Assembly (NCBI GenBank): GCA_964580575.1
Contig: CAZOLJ010000041.1
Location: 1-41,616, forward strand
Reading direction: 5' to 3'
Source of the DNA: CAVPDE01 sp964580575
GTDB lineage: Bacteria; Desulfobacterota; DSM-4660; Desulfatiglandales; HGW-15
Length of the DNA stretch: 41,616 nucleotides
This document shows, one piece after another, positions 25,060 to 32,124 of the stretch (positions within the stretch are counted from its first letter, which is position 1; every line of letters begins with the position of its first letter). Below the pieces are notes generated by a model that ran no database searches, had not been told where the DNA came from, and saw only the letters and a program-made list of their open reading frames with translations. A program made the position numbers and the translations under genes.

Positions 25060-25662
25060 TCAGGCCGGATGCCTTTGCTGAGATCCCTTCACTCTCTTGT
25101 ACCCCAGAATGGCGACGTACCCGGCTGCCAGCACAAGCCACAACACCCTGGCAGGACCTTTTTGGAGGGTCGTTCCAATCAGCAGGCCGTGGACCAAGCC
25201 AAGGGGGAATACCACGTACGTGGTTCTGTGAATCCTTTTCCAGGTCTGAACCTTGAGGTGAAGCCTCCGTGAAAGCAGGGCGGCAAGCACCGCCGCACAG
25301 AGGGCGACCAGCGTCAGCACACCAAGGACCTTAAGCAGGGACATGGCCGAGGCATATCCCTGGAGCCGCTCAGAGAGAAGGAGGAGTGCAGGGTGGGTCA
25401 GGATGAGCAGGAAAGCGATCAAGCCCCACCTTCTGTGAATTTTGAAAAGAGCAGCCGGCCCCAGCCTCCTCTCCACCCAGGGGATTTTTGAACTGAGGAC
25501 GAACTGGAAAAACATGAGCACAAAAGCGAGCAGGGCCAGCAGGCGCCCGCCCTCGTAGAGGTACACACTCCAAGGCAACCCCGGCGTCAAGGCCCTCGCC
25601 CATGAGAAACCAGGCAGAGCCAAGCAAAAGATCACCGCTGCGAAGAGCAATGGCTTCTTCAT
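25060..25662 (-). CDS. Ferric-reductase-like (YedZ/FRD-type) heme membrane protein
   Basis: A 200-residue membrane protein with about six hydrophobic segments and the ferric-reductase-like transmembrane layout. Four His residues are placed as in that family for binding two b hemes across the membrane: KIHRRWG (H76), LTHPALL (H90), RIHRTTY (H145) and LVHGLLIG (H158). It lacks the FAD/NAD domains of full ferric reductases, so electrons must come from or go to a partner. Its start is 33 bases after the stop of a small c-type cytochrome, a likely partner. The start is uncertain; an ATG five codons earlier abuts AGAGG with no gap. Function in a periplasmic electron-transfer or protein-repair (MsrQ-like) role is inference. 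Confidence 0.82.
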   Translation of the reverse strand: MKKPLLFAAVIFCLALPGFSWARALTPGLPWSVYLYEGGRLLALLAFVLMFFQFVLSSKIPWVERRLGPAALFKIHRRWGLIAFLLILTHPALLLLSERLQGYASAMSLLKVLGVLTLVALCAAVLAALLSRRLHLKVQTWKRIHRTTYVVFPLGLVHGLLIGTTLQKGPARVLWLVLAAGYVAILGYKRVKGSQQRHPA

Positions 25663-25695
25663 GGCTTCACCGTCCATCCTCTCAGGAAAAGATTA

Positions 25696-26043
25696 TCAGC
25701 GAGCGGGCTTTGAAGCAGGGTCTCCAGGATGTGTGCCGGCGCTGAATTCCTGATCATTGGTGGCGCCGTCCTTGTCGGAATCCATGGCGCCCAGGTCTTG
25801 AGTGTACTTGTCTCCTGCTTTGATGCCCACCTTTTCATAATCCTGGCCAAACGGGTTTCTTGGCCCTCCGCCGGCCGGATTCACATGGCAGGTCCCGCAC
25901 CCGAACTTCGCGCCCTTGTCAGGGAGCACACCCATGCGGAAAGGTTTTGCCTGCGCCGGATGTGCGGTCATAAAAGTGAAAGCCGCGACAGACAACCCCA
26001 TGATGAGGCACGCCACTAAACGCGTTCTGAATTTCTGCGACAT
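25696..26043 (-). CDS. Periplasmic monoheme c-type cytochrome with an EF-hand/thrombospondin-type calcium loop
   Basis: A 115-residue exported protein. A signal peptide covers about residues 1-32 (cut after PAQA). A single heme c site CGTCH lies at residues 49-53, followed by NPAGGGPRNPFG. Residues 88-99 read DSDKDGATNDQE, with Asp at positions 1, 3 and 5 and Glu at 12, a calcium loop, then GTHPGDPASKP as in dockerin/thrombospondin type 3 units. I start at the ATG at 26043; AAGGAGG lies about 14 bases upstream, and an earlier ATG would put that site inside the gene. Adjacent to the b-heme-type membrane gene, it forms a plausible two-gene redox unit. No distal heme ligand can be assigned. Confidence 0.8.
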   Translation of the reverse strand: MSQKFRTRLVACLIMGLSVAAFTFMTAHPAQAKPFRMGVLPDKGAKFGCGTCHVNPAGGGPRNPFGQDYEKVGIKAGDKYTQDLGAMDSDKDGATNDQEFSAGTHPGDPASKPAR

Positions 26044-26091
26044 CTCTTTTCTTGAACCTCCTTTACGAAAAACATTCATAGGCTGAAGCGA

Positions 26092-26805
26092 TCACACTTC
26101 AAAATGAAACGCAGGCTGAGGGGGAGACAGCATGGAGGTGAGCGTTCGAGCGCCGCAGTACTTCTCCAGCATGGCCGCCACCCGGTCCCTTGTCTTTGCA
26201 GCTCTGGATTCGCTCTCCTCACCCAGTCCGTCAATATTCATGACCATGGCCTGCGTCTCCTCGGTGATGCGGGTTTCATAGCCGTTTCGCCAATTCCATC
26301 GGCGACACATGACCCTTCCTGAATCCGCTACCACATAGATGACTTCACCCGGTGTCGGGTGTTCCGAGGTCTGGGGCGAGTCCAGGGGGACAAAAGTCTC
26401 CTGGCCGGAAGCAGGGCGCAGTTCAAGGCATGGCCCTGCGTGGTCCAGATCATCTCCTCCTACGGGGATCACGTCCGCAATGGAATTGTAGTTCATAATG
26501 GTAACGACCTTGTTAATGTAGGCAAGCTGGATTCCTGGTTTTTGAACTCGCTTGATCAAAGAAAAATGAGCAGGAGGGAATTTATTGGGATTGGACCCGA
26601 ATCGCCTGTGCGCTTCGCCCCAGACCACAATTCTCGGATCGGCTTTGACATCGATAGGCTTACGGCCAGCAGATTCCACCGCCTCATTGAGAAGGCCTTC
26701 GAGTTCTTTCGAGTCGCCTTGATTTTGAATCCCCGACGCCACAACGATTCCCCTGCGAAACAGAGGGAAATCTTGAAAAACCCTCTCATTGACCTTCACT
26801 TCCAT
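26092..26805 (-). CDS. B3/B4 tRNA-binding domain protein
   Basis: A 237-residue protein resembling the B3/B4 domain of phenylalanyl-tRNA synthetase beta chains as a stand-alone protein. The pattern FRRGIVVASGIQN, then RRFGSNPNKFPPAHFSLIKR and NKVVTIMNYNSIADVIPVGG followed by DDLDHAGPCLELR, is characteristic. The start at 26805 has AGGAGA nine bases upstream. Related stand-alone proteins are thought to hydrolyse or bind mischarged tRNA, but the role of this group is not settled. It sits between the FHA-GAF gene and the cytochrome pair on the same strand, with no obvious functional link. Confidence 0.83.
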   Translation of the reverse strand: MEVKVNERVFQDFPLFRRGIVVASGIQNQGDSKELEGLLNEAVESAGRKPIDVKADPRIVVWGEAHRRFGSNPNKFPPAHFSLIKRVQKPGIQLAYINKVVTIMNYNSIADVIPVGGDDLDHAGPCLELRPASGQETFVPLDSPQTSEHPTPGEVIYVVADSGRVMCRRWNWRNGYETRITEETQAMVMNIDGLGEESESRAAKTRDRVAAMLEKYCGARTLTSMLSPPQPAFHFEV

Positions 26806-26903
26806 GATCTTGTCTCTCCTTATGCAGGCCATTGCGTGAAACCCGATTCATTGAACACTGAGCATTGATCATTTCCTTTATCACAGCCCGATCCCCGTCC
26901 AAA

Positions 26904-26931
26904 CAGAAAAAAGACGGCTGATGGGCAGCCG
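26904..26931 (-). terminator. Rho-independent terminator after the FHA-GAF gene
   Basis: On the minus strand, CGGCTG-CCCAT-CAGCCG (26931-26915) is followed directly by TCTTTTTTCTG (26914-26904). A six-pair GC-rich stem and a T-run fit an intrinsic terminator, 30 bases past the FHA-GAF stop. It separates that gene from the B3/B4 gene. Confidence 0.8.
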
Positions 26932-26960
26932 CCTCTGGAGATCAAACGCCTGAGGGTGCT

Positions 26961-27866
26961 TTAACTCATCCCCTCCCCGTATTTTGAGTAGAGCAAGGAG
27001 TTCTCGATGGCCACTGCAGCAGGACTGCTCAGCGCCGTGAGGAGGTCCAGATCCTCCTTGCGAAAGCCGTGAGGCTTGTTGACGGAATCCACATAGATAA
27101 CCCCCATGACCTTGGACCTGCTGACCAGCGGCACGCACATGATCGATCGAATTCCGCTGACCCTGATGCTTTCGGACAGGTTGATTTCCTTCTCTTCAAG
27201 GGTATCGAGCATGGAAACAGGTGTCCGTTCCTTGAGCACCCGCTCCACGATGGTTCGGCTGTAAGCTGCCTTGCAATCGTCCTTGGTCGATTTAATGATG
27301 GATATTACCTCGGAAGTTTGCCCGGTCTCCTGATCAATCAGGATGATCACCCCTCGATCAATTCGTTTGAGAAGCTCAAGGATGTAGTGAAGGATCCTTT
27401 CCATGACTTCCTTCATGTCGAGCGACTGCATAAGCACATTGGAGACCTTGTAGACCAGATCCATGTTCTTCTTGGCGGTCATGGGCCTGTCCTTGATCTC
27501 GCTTTTTCTCTCTTCATCGAGCTCTTTGAAAAGATCTATGGAATCAAGGACCGCCAGCACGTCGTCCGGATAAGCTTTGCCTACGGACAAGAACGTCTTG
27601 CCCGCTGCGATAGGCATTCCTTCCCTCACCTCATATTCCTTTCCACCGGTGATGCGCATTCCATCGATAAATGTTCCGTTCTTGCTGCCCAAGTCCGTGA
27701 CGTAATATTTCTCCCCCCGCTTGACAATCTTCAAATGCTTTCGGGAAACAGATTTGTCCTTGACGGGGATCTCGTTATCAGGTGCCCGCCCGATGAAAAT
27801 CGCCTCTTCATCCACTTCAAAGGATCGGCCCTTGTCCGGTCCCTTCATAATGTAGATTTTAGGCAT
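26961..27866 (-). CDS. FHA-GAF domain signalling protein
   Basis: A 301-residue cytoplasmic protein. Residues 1-95 are a forkhead-associated domain that binds phosphothreonine peptides: IFIGRAPDNEIPVKDKSVSR with the following KHLKI carries the Gly-Arg and Ser-Arg-x-His residues, then LGSKNGTFIDG has the Asn. From about residue 130 is a GAF domain (VYKVSNVLMQSLDMKEVMER, then GIRSIMCVPLVSRSKVMGV and YVDS). There is no kinase, cyclase or DNA-binding output, so it probably scaffolds or senses for a partner. It has its own strong promoter and terminator, so it is a single-gene unit. A GAF remnant with similar sequence lies immediately upstream. Confidence 0.92.
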   Translation of the reverse strand: MPKIYIMKGPDKGRSFEVDEEAIFIGRAPDNEIPVKDKSVSRKHLKIVKRGEKYYVTDLGSKNGTFIDGMRITGGKEYEVREGMPIAAGKTFLSVGKAYPDDVLAVLDSIDLFKELDEERKSEIKDRPMTAKKNMDLVYKVSNVLMQSLDMKEVMERILHYILELLKRIDRGVIILIDQETGQTSEVISIIKSTKDDCKAAYSRTIVERVLKERTPVSMLDTLEEKEINLSESIRVSGIRSIMCVPLVSRSKVMGVIYVDSVNKPHGFRKEDLDLLTALSSPAAVAIENSLLYSKYGEGMS

Positions 27867-27929
27867 ACTCCAGGGTCCTTGGGGAGAAAAGCCAAAGGAG
27901 ACTTTGTTTAATTAACTAATTGTTGCTAT

Positions 27930-27957
27930 TTTATAACAAAAATAGCCAGAATGTCAA
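27930..27957 (-). promoter_or_regulatory. Sigma-70-type promoter of the FHA-GAF gene
   Basis: Minus strand: TTGACA (27957-27952), a 16-base spacer, TATAAA (27935-27930), within a very AT-rich stretch. The leader to the ATG at 27866 is about 55 bases. Confidence 0.75.
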
Positions 27958-27963
27958 TATTCT

Positions 27964-28095
27964 TTAAATTCTCCTTCTGGAGTCCACGCAAAGCACGCCA
28001 ACGAGTTTCGCACGGTTCAATAAAGAAACACCCATGACGGACTCAATGTTGAGCAGTTTGAGTGTATCGGGTACGGGGAACCAATCACGCGAGGT
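27964..28095 (-). pseudogene. GAF-domain gene remnant
   Basis: A 43-codon minus-strand frame without a start codon reads TSRDWFPVPDTLKLLNIESV, MGVSLLNRAKLVGVLCVDS, then RRRI and stop. It matches the core GAF block of the neighbouring FHA-GAF protein (pattern I-x-S-x-M-x-V-x-L-x-x-R-x-K-x-x-GV-x-x-VDS). The frame abuts the pilA stop upstream and ends just before the FHA-GAF promoter. It is probably what is left of a GAF-containing regulator, cut when pilA or flanking sequence moved in. It could also be a piece of a duplicated FHA-GAF gene. Confidence 0.6.
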
Positions 28096-28520
28096 TACGG
28101 GGATACGGTCCCGCCAGGACCTGAAAGGGTATAGGTAATATTCCCTGCAGAATGGTAGGCCGTCATGAGGTAAGCCTCATTGTTCGCAGAGGAAACGGCT
28201 ATACGGATACCCTGACTGATGGAAAGATTATAAGGGGTTGTGGTCAGGGCGCTGATACTGTTCGTGTACTGCCGGTTGTCTACGTAATAAGCTTCCTGAG
28301 CAATGGCGGCATTCTTGAGGTCTGAAACAGCGGTGGTGTTGTATGATTTGGTTCGATGGGCGCTCAACTGGGGAATGGCAATCGCCGCCAGAATCGCGAT
28401 GATGGCGACGACGATCATGACCTCGATAAGCGTGAACCCTTTATCTCTCTTGCTGATAAACGTGTAGGTCAGGATTCCTTGTTTCCTCCTTGCTCTCCCC
28501 CACCCTCTGATTAGCCTCAT
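28095..28520 (-). CDS. Type IV pilin-like protein
   Basis: A 141-residue prepilin. A 28-residue leader ends in Lys-Gly, and cleavage before Phe gives FTLIEVMIVVAIIAILAAIA, the type IV pilin helix with Glu at mature position 5. The C-terminal domain is short, rich in Ser, Thr and Tyr, and has no Cys pair for the usual disulfide loop. The start ATG at 28520 is supported by a promoter about 30 bases upstream. The leader is long for a type IVa pilin. No other pilus genes are nearby, so it is an orphan: it could be a major pilin of an extracellular pilus, or a minor or pseudopilin. Confidence 0.88.
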   Translation of the reverse strand: MRLIRGWGRARRKQGILTYTFISKRDKGFTLIEVMIVVAIIAILAAIAIPQLSAHRTKSYNTTAVSDLKNAAIAQEAYYVDNRQYTNSISALTTTPYNLSISQGIRIAVSSANNEAYLMTAYHSAGNITYTLSGPGGTVSP

Positions 28521-28550
28521 GAGGCACCCCGATCAGTTCACTTGAGTTAA

Positions 28551-28579
28551 AGAATATCAAATGGGCTGGTGATTGTCAA
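28551..28579 (-). promoter_or_regulatory. Sigma-70-type promoter of the pilin gene
   Basis: Minus strand: TTGACA (28579-28574), a 17-base spacer, TATTCT (28556-28551). I see no sigma-54 site (GG-N10-GC with TGGCAC/TTGC), which drives many pilA genes. Confidence 0.65.
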
Positions 28580-28615
28580 TTCTCCACGTGCTTCCACTCT
28601 TGCAGGTCCCTCTCC

Positions 28616-28644
28616 TTGACCAGACCCTCTTTCTCTTCTATACT
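28616..28644 (+). promoter_or_regulatory. Sigma-70-type promoter of nth
   Basis: TTGACC at 28616-28621, a 17-base spacer, TATACT at 28639-28644. Transcription would start near 28651, about 50 bases before the nth start at 28704. It is divergent from the pilin promoter, 37 bases away. Confidence 0.7.
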
Positions 28645-28703
28645 TCCAAAACTCTCAGCAATTCTCACAAACGGAACTCCTCATTCCTATGAAAGGGATC
28701 TCA

Positions 28704-29345
28704 ATGGAAAATCTAAGGCAGAAACAAGAAAGGGCGAATCTCATTTTTGACATCCTTGACCCTCTCTACACGTACGAAAAGACAGCGCTGACCTATCGAA
28801 ATGCTTTTCAGCTCCTCATCGCAACCATTCTTTCAGCTCAGTGCACGGACAAGCAAGTGAATGAGATCACGAAAACCTTATTCAAGAAATACAAAAAGCC
28901 CGAGGATTTTCTTAAGGTACCCATCACAGAGCTCGAGCAGGATATCCGGTCCACGGGTTTTTACAGGAACAAGGCCAAGTCCCTTAAAGGCTGCAGCCAA
29001 GGCCTGGTCGATCTATATAAGGGGAGAGTGCCCTCCACCATGGACGAGCTTCTGAGACTTCCTGGTGTTGGGAGGAAGACCGCGAACTGTGTGCTCGGCG
29101 CCGTATTTGACGTTCCTGGGGTGGTGGTGGACACCCATGTGAAAAGACTCTCCCTGCGACTCGGCCTGACCAATCAGGAGGATCCCGACAAGATCGAAAA
29201 AGACGTTGAGAGCGTGCTCCCTCAGGAGAGATGGCGTCGTTTCTCAGACATCCTTATCTATCATGGGAGGGAAGTGTGCAAGGCCAGGAAACCCGAACAT
29301 GAGCGCTGCGCGGTCTTCAATCTGTGCCCGTCGAATGCGATCTAA
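28704..29345 (+). CDS. nth: Endonuclease III (DNA glycosylase/AP lyase) with a His-for-Cys change
   Basis: A 213-residue base-excision repair enzyme removing oxidised pyrimidines. The start at 28704 (MENLRQKQERANLIFDIL) has AAGGG seven bases upstream; an ATG at 28689 has none. The helix-hairpin-helix LPGVGRKTANCVLGAVF carries the catalytic Lys, and VVVDTHVKRLSLRLGL the Asp. The C-terminal iron-sulfur loop should read C-x6-C-x2-C-x5-C; here it is CKARKPEHERCAVFNLC, so the second Cys ligand is His. The cluster could have a His ligand, be three-Cys, or be lost. It is convergent with xthA, another repair gene. Confidence 0.94.
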   Translation: MENLRQKQERANLIFDILDPLYTYEKTALTYRNAFQLLIATILSAQCTDKQVNEITKTLFKKYKKPEDFLKVPITELEQDIRSTGFYRNKAKSLKGCSQGLVDLYKGRVPSTMDELLRLPGVGRKTANCVLGAVFDVPGVVVDTHVKRLSLRLGLTNQEDPDKIEKDVESVLPQERWRRFSDILIYHGREVCKARKPEHERCAVFNLCPSNAI

Positions 29346-29368
29346 CAAATCGAGGTTGGAGGATCGTC

Positions 29369-29410
29369 ATGAAAATCACAGGACTTGAGGAGCGGCCCCT
29401 CGGGCCTTGA
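29369..29410 (+). pseudogene. Truncated gene start (13 codons) behind a strong ribosome site
   Basis: GGAGG at 29358-29362 lies six bases before an ATG that reads MKITGLEERPLGP and stop. The first residues resemble openings of enolase-superfamily proteins (MKIT-x-(V/L)E). The frame runs into an inverted repeat (29388-29467), so it looks like a gene beginning cut off by repeat sequence. It may instead be a leader peptide or chance. Confidence 0.25.
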
Positions 29411-29467
29411 GGCCAGAGGCAAGGGCCTTCTCCCTCAAGCGAAGCGCTCCTTAAGCGTAGCGCTCCT
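29388..29467. repeat. Inverted repeat between convergent nth and xthA
   Basis: Arms GAGGAGCG (29388-29395) and CGCTCCTC (29460-29467) enclose further pairs (GGGCC/GGCC, CTTGAGG/CCTCAAG, AAGCGCT/TAGCGCT). It lies where nth and xthA transcripts meet and could end both. Confidence 0.5.
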
Positions 29468-29482
29468 CTTTCTTCTCTTGCC

Positions 29483-30262
29483 TCACATTTCAAACTCCGC
29501 CACGAGAAAGGTGTGATCGGACGGCTTCTCCGCTGCCCTGGCCTCCAGGTCAATCCACACGTTCCTGCACTTCTGGGCAAGAGGCGGGGTCGCAAAAATG
29601 TAGTCGATGCGCCAGCCCATTTTTCTCTTGAACCCATTGGGAATCCGGTAGTCCCAGAACGTGTAAAGGCCTGCTTCCGGCCGGTGCTTGCGGAGGACAT
29701 CCACGAGCCCCCAGGACAGGTAGTCCCGCAGGACAGACTGCTCATCAGGGTGAAACCCCACCTCCCCTCGCAACGTTTCAGGATCATATACATCCCTGGG
29801 TTCCAGAGCGACATTGAAATCCCCGGCCACGAGCAAAGGGACATTAGGACTGCAGTGCTGACCGAGGTGAGAAAGAAGATCTCTTAGCCAGCGAAGCTTG
29901 TATGCGAACTTCTCCGTTCCCGGGGCGACCCCCTGAGGGACATACACGTTGACCACAGGAATCTGACGGATTGTCGCACTGATAAAACGGGCTTCTTCCT
30001 CCACCCCTTCGTAAAGGCCGGTGCGGACAGCCTCGGCCGGGTGTCTTGTGATCACGGCAACGCCGTTGTAGGATTTCTGCCCTCGGTACAGCGCCGTGTA
30101 CCCCAGGGATTCGAAAGCAGTAAAGGGGAAATCCTTTTCCTGCACTTTGCATTCCTGGAGGCACAGGACATCCGGTTTCTGTTTCTTCGTCCACTCCAGG
30201 ACCGCGGATAGCCTGGCCCGGATGGAGTTCGCATTAAAGGTGGCCAGCGCGAATTTTCCCAT
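29483..30262 (-). CDS. xthA: Exodeoxyribonuclease III
   Basis: A 259-residue AP endonuclease/3'-exonuclease of the ExoIII family. The start at 30262 (MGKFALATFNANSIRARL) has GGAGG seven bases upstream; the longer frame begins in intergenic sequence. Active residues are visible: Asn in TFNANSIR, Glu in CLQECKV, the Tyr-Val-Pro in NVYVPQG, the Asp-Asn pair in AGDFNVAL, and the C-terminal SDHTFLVAEF His. Together with nth it acts in base-excision repair. It is transcribed away from the GlpA-like operon. Confidence 0.95.
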   Translation of the reverse strand: MGKFALATFNANSIRARLSAVLEWTKKQKPDVLCLQECKVQEKDFPFTAFESLGYTALYRGQKSYNGVAVITRHPAEAVRTGLYEGVEEEARFISATIRQIPVVNVYVPQGVAPGTEKFAYKLRWLRDLLSHLGQHCSPNVPLLVAGDFNVALEPRDVYDPETLRGEVGFHPDEQSVLRDYLSWGLVDVLRKHRPEAGLYTFWDYRIPNGFKRKMGWRIDYIFATPPLAQKCRNVWIDLEARAAEKPSDHTFLVAEFEM

Positions 30263-30339
30263 GACCGCACCTCCTTGAATCAAAATAGACCACATTCTCT
30301 TCCATGTTTCAAGCGGAACTCCTTGGATCGAGTAATCCC

Positions 30340-30369
30340 TTGACAAAACAACGGAACGCGCTTAATTAT
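30340..30369 (+). promoter_or_regulatory. Strong sigma-70-type promoter of the GlpA-like operon
   Basis: TTGACA at 30340-30345, then TAATTAT in the -10 region at 30363-30369 (17- or 18-base spacer). Transcription would start near 30376, giving an unusually long leader of about 295 bases before the TTG at 30671. Confidence 0.7.
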
Positions 30370-30381
30370 CTTTGCAATTCA

Positions 30382-30443
30382 AGGCGATGGTTCGTTTATC
30401 TCCGGTGGAAATGGAGTGAACGCCTGTCGGCAGAGGCCGACAG
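30382..30443 (+). promoter_or_regulatory. Candidate structured 5' leader RNA (two tandem hairpins)
   Basis: Hairpin 1 (30382-30425): AGGC, bulge GATG, GTTC, an inner stem CTCC/GGAG, then GAAC and GCCT. Hairpin 2 (30424-30443): seven perfect pairs CTGTCGG-CAGAGG-CCGACAG. Both begin within a few bases of the predicted transcript start, and a terminator-like hairpin (30601-30654) follows before the gene, the arrangement of a riboswitch or attenuator. It does not match any riboswitch core that I know. The rest of the 408-base gap (30263-30670) is a GGCACAAAG-type low-complexity stretch and no gene. Confidence 0.45.
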
Positions 30444-30600
30444 CTTGGGGGACAAAGGGACAGAGTGCCAAAGGCACAAAGTCATGCCACTCTTTGCTTG
30501 TTTCTCCGCTTTGTGCCTAAGTACCGGTGCAAGAATCAAACTGGAGTCTTAGCCTGGTGGCGAGAGTTTTCCTCCCATTCTCCGAGTGGAATAATAATAC

Positions 30601-30654
30601 AAAACCCTGGTAGATGGAGTGCCCGACGTCATGGGTGTGGCTATCAGGGTTTTT
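30601..30654 (+). terminator. Terminator-like hairpin just before the GlpA-like gene
   Basis: AAAACCCTGGTAG (30601-30613) pairs with the complementary CTATCAGGGTTTT (30641-30653; one G-T pair), closing a 27-base loop and followed by TTGATTT. It sits 17 bases before the TTG start, so it may switch expression of the operon on and off, or end read-through. Confidence 0.5.
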
Positions 30655-30670
30655 GATTTAAGGGAAGCAT

Positions 30671-32077
30671 TTGAAAGCAGACGTCCTCATCATAGGAGGC
30701 GGCATTGTGGGCGCCTCCCTCGCCTACGAACTCGCTAAATACCAGATGGAGATTGTCCTTCTCGAAAAAGAGGCTGAGCTGAGCTTTGGGGTTACCAAGG
30801 CTAACAGCGGTATTGTTCACACGGGTTTTCAGAGTGATCCCGGTGCCCTCAAGACGCGCCTTGCCGTTAGGGGAAACGTTCTCTACAAGCAACTCGCAAA
30901 GATTCTCGACTTCCCGCTCGTTCCCGTAGGCGAACTGGTCGTTGCCTTTCCCGGCGAACTCGAGGGACTGGAGCGGATGAAAGAAACTGGCGAGCGACTG
31001 GGAATTCCGGGGATCGAGATCGTGAACAGAAACTGGGTTGACGAGAATGAGCCCAATTTGTCCAAAGAGATCCAGTTCGCCCTCCTGGGCCCCACTGCCG
31101 GCGTCTTCAACCCCTATGAGACTGTCTATGCCATGGCAGAACAAGCTGAAACCAACGGCGTCCGAATTTGTTGCGAGCAAGAAGTCACCGCTATACAGCC
31201 CAGCGACGGACTCTGGCAAGTGCAGACCCAGAAGGGATTCTTCACTTCGCGGTACGTGGTCAATGCAGCAGGGCTTTACTCGGACAAGATCGCCATGATG
31301 GCGGGCACGGAAGTCCCTCGCATTCTTCCGTGGAAGGGAGAGGAATACCTCCTCGACCGGCATGCGAAGTGGCTCACCAAAAGAGTGATCTTTCCCTTGC
31401 CTCGAAAAGAGACCAAAGGCGTTTTGGTGATCCCTACCGTTGACGGCAACACCATGATCGGGCCCACAGCAGAAGCGGTTCCGGACTGCGAAGAGCGCTC
31501 CACGAGCCGGTCCGGCAAGTTGGCTGTCCTGGCGAACGTGAGGAATCTCATCCCGGCCCTCAAGGAAGAACAGATCATCGCCTCCTTTGCTGGAGTGAGA
31601 CCGACCACAAAAGAAGGGGACTTTCACATCCGGGAGGATCGGGAAGGGTTCATCAACCTCGTGGGGATCCAGTCTCCGGGCCTCACTGCAGCGCCTGCGA
31701 TTGCTGAAGAGGTGGCCAAAATGCTGGGCCAGGGTGCTGAACTCATACCCAGGAAGGGCTATATCGCCAAAAGAACGGCGATTCCGCGCTTCCGCCTCTT
31801 GAGCAACAAGGAGCGAAATGACCTCATCAAGAAAGATCCGGAATTCGGCGAAATCGTCTGCCGCTGCGAGCTTGTGACTAAAGCGGAAGTCAAGGAAGCC
31901 ATTCGCCGCGGAGCCCGCACTCTGGACGGGATCAAGTTTCGGACCAGAACCCAGATGGGACGGTGCCACGGTTCCTTCTGCACCATGAAGATCATGTCCA
32001 TCATGGCCGAGGAACTCCAAATCCCCTATGGAGCCATCTCCAAAAGAGGCAAAGGAACGGAGTTGATCAAAGGTTGA
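30671..32077 (+). CDS. GlpA-like FAD oxidoreductase with C-terminal BFD-type [2Fe-2S] domain
   Basis: A 468-residue flavoprotein of the anaerobic glycerol-3-phosphate dehydrogenase (GlpA)-like family. The TTG start has AAGGG six bases upstream. The FAD Rossmann motif DVLIIGGGIVGASLAYELAK begins at residue 4, with a DAO-type fold to about residue 365. The C-terminal 80 residues are a bacterioferritin-associated-ferredoxin-like domain with Cys pairs CRCEL and CHGSFC, expected to bind [2Fe-2S]. The next gene encodes a second flavoprotein and then DUF1667, the order of TM1432-1434 in Thermotoga as I recall it. The substrate could be glycerol-3-phosphate or another 2-hydroxy compound. Confidence 0.88.
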   Translation: MKADVLIIGGGIVGASLAYELAKYQMEIVLLEKEAELSFGVTKANSGIVHTGFQSDPGALKTRLAVRGNVLYKQLAKILDFPLVPVGELVVAFPGELEGLERMKETGERLGIPGIEIVNRNWVDENEPNLSKEIQFALLGPTAGVFNPYETVYAMAEQAETNGVRICCEQEVTAIQPSDGLWQVQTQKGFFTSRYVVNAAGLYSDKIAMMAGTEVPRILPWKGEEYLLDRHAKWLTKRVIFPLPRKETKGVLVIPTVDGNTMIGPTAEAVPDCEERSTSRSGKLAVLANVRNLIPALKEEQIIASFAGVRPTTKEGDFHIREDREGFINLVGIQSPGLTAAPAIAEEVAKMLGQGAELIPRKGYIAKRTAIPRFRLLSNKERNDLIKKDPEFGEIVCRCELVTKAEVKEAIRRGARTLDGIKFRTRTQMGRCHGSFCTMKIMSIMAEELQIPYGAISKRGKGTELIKG

Positions 32078-32124
32078 AAGAGAGGAATGATGGAATAATG
32101 GAATATTGGAAGACTACCCTATCG

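Noticed and set aside
30382..30430. Fluoride (crcB) riboswitch, suggested by GGCGATGGTTC
   Set aside because: Only the first segment is similar; the downstream CTGATGGCTCCTAC-type segment and the pseudoknot partner are absent.
30644..32020. A 458-codon minus-strand open frame
   Set aside because: Exactly antisense to the GlpA-like gene, which has FAD and Fe-S motifs; no family resemblance.
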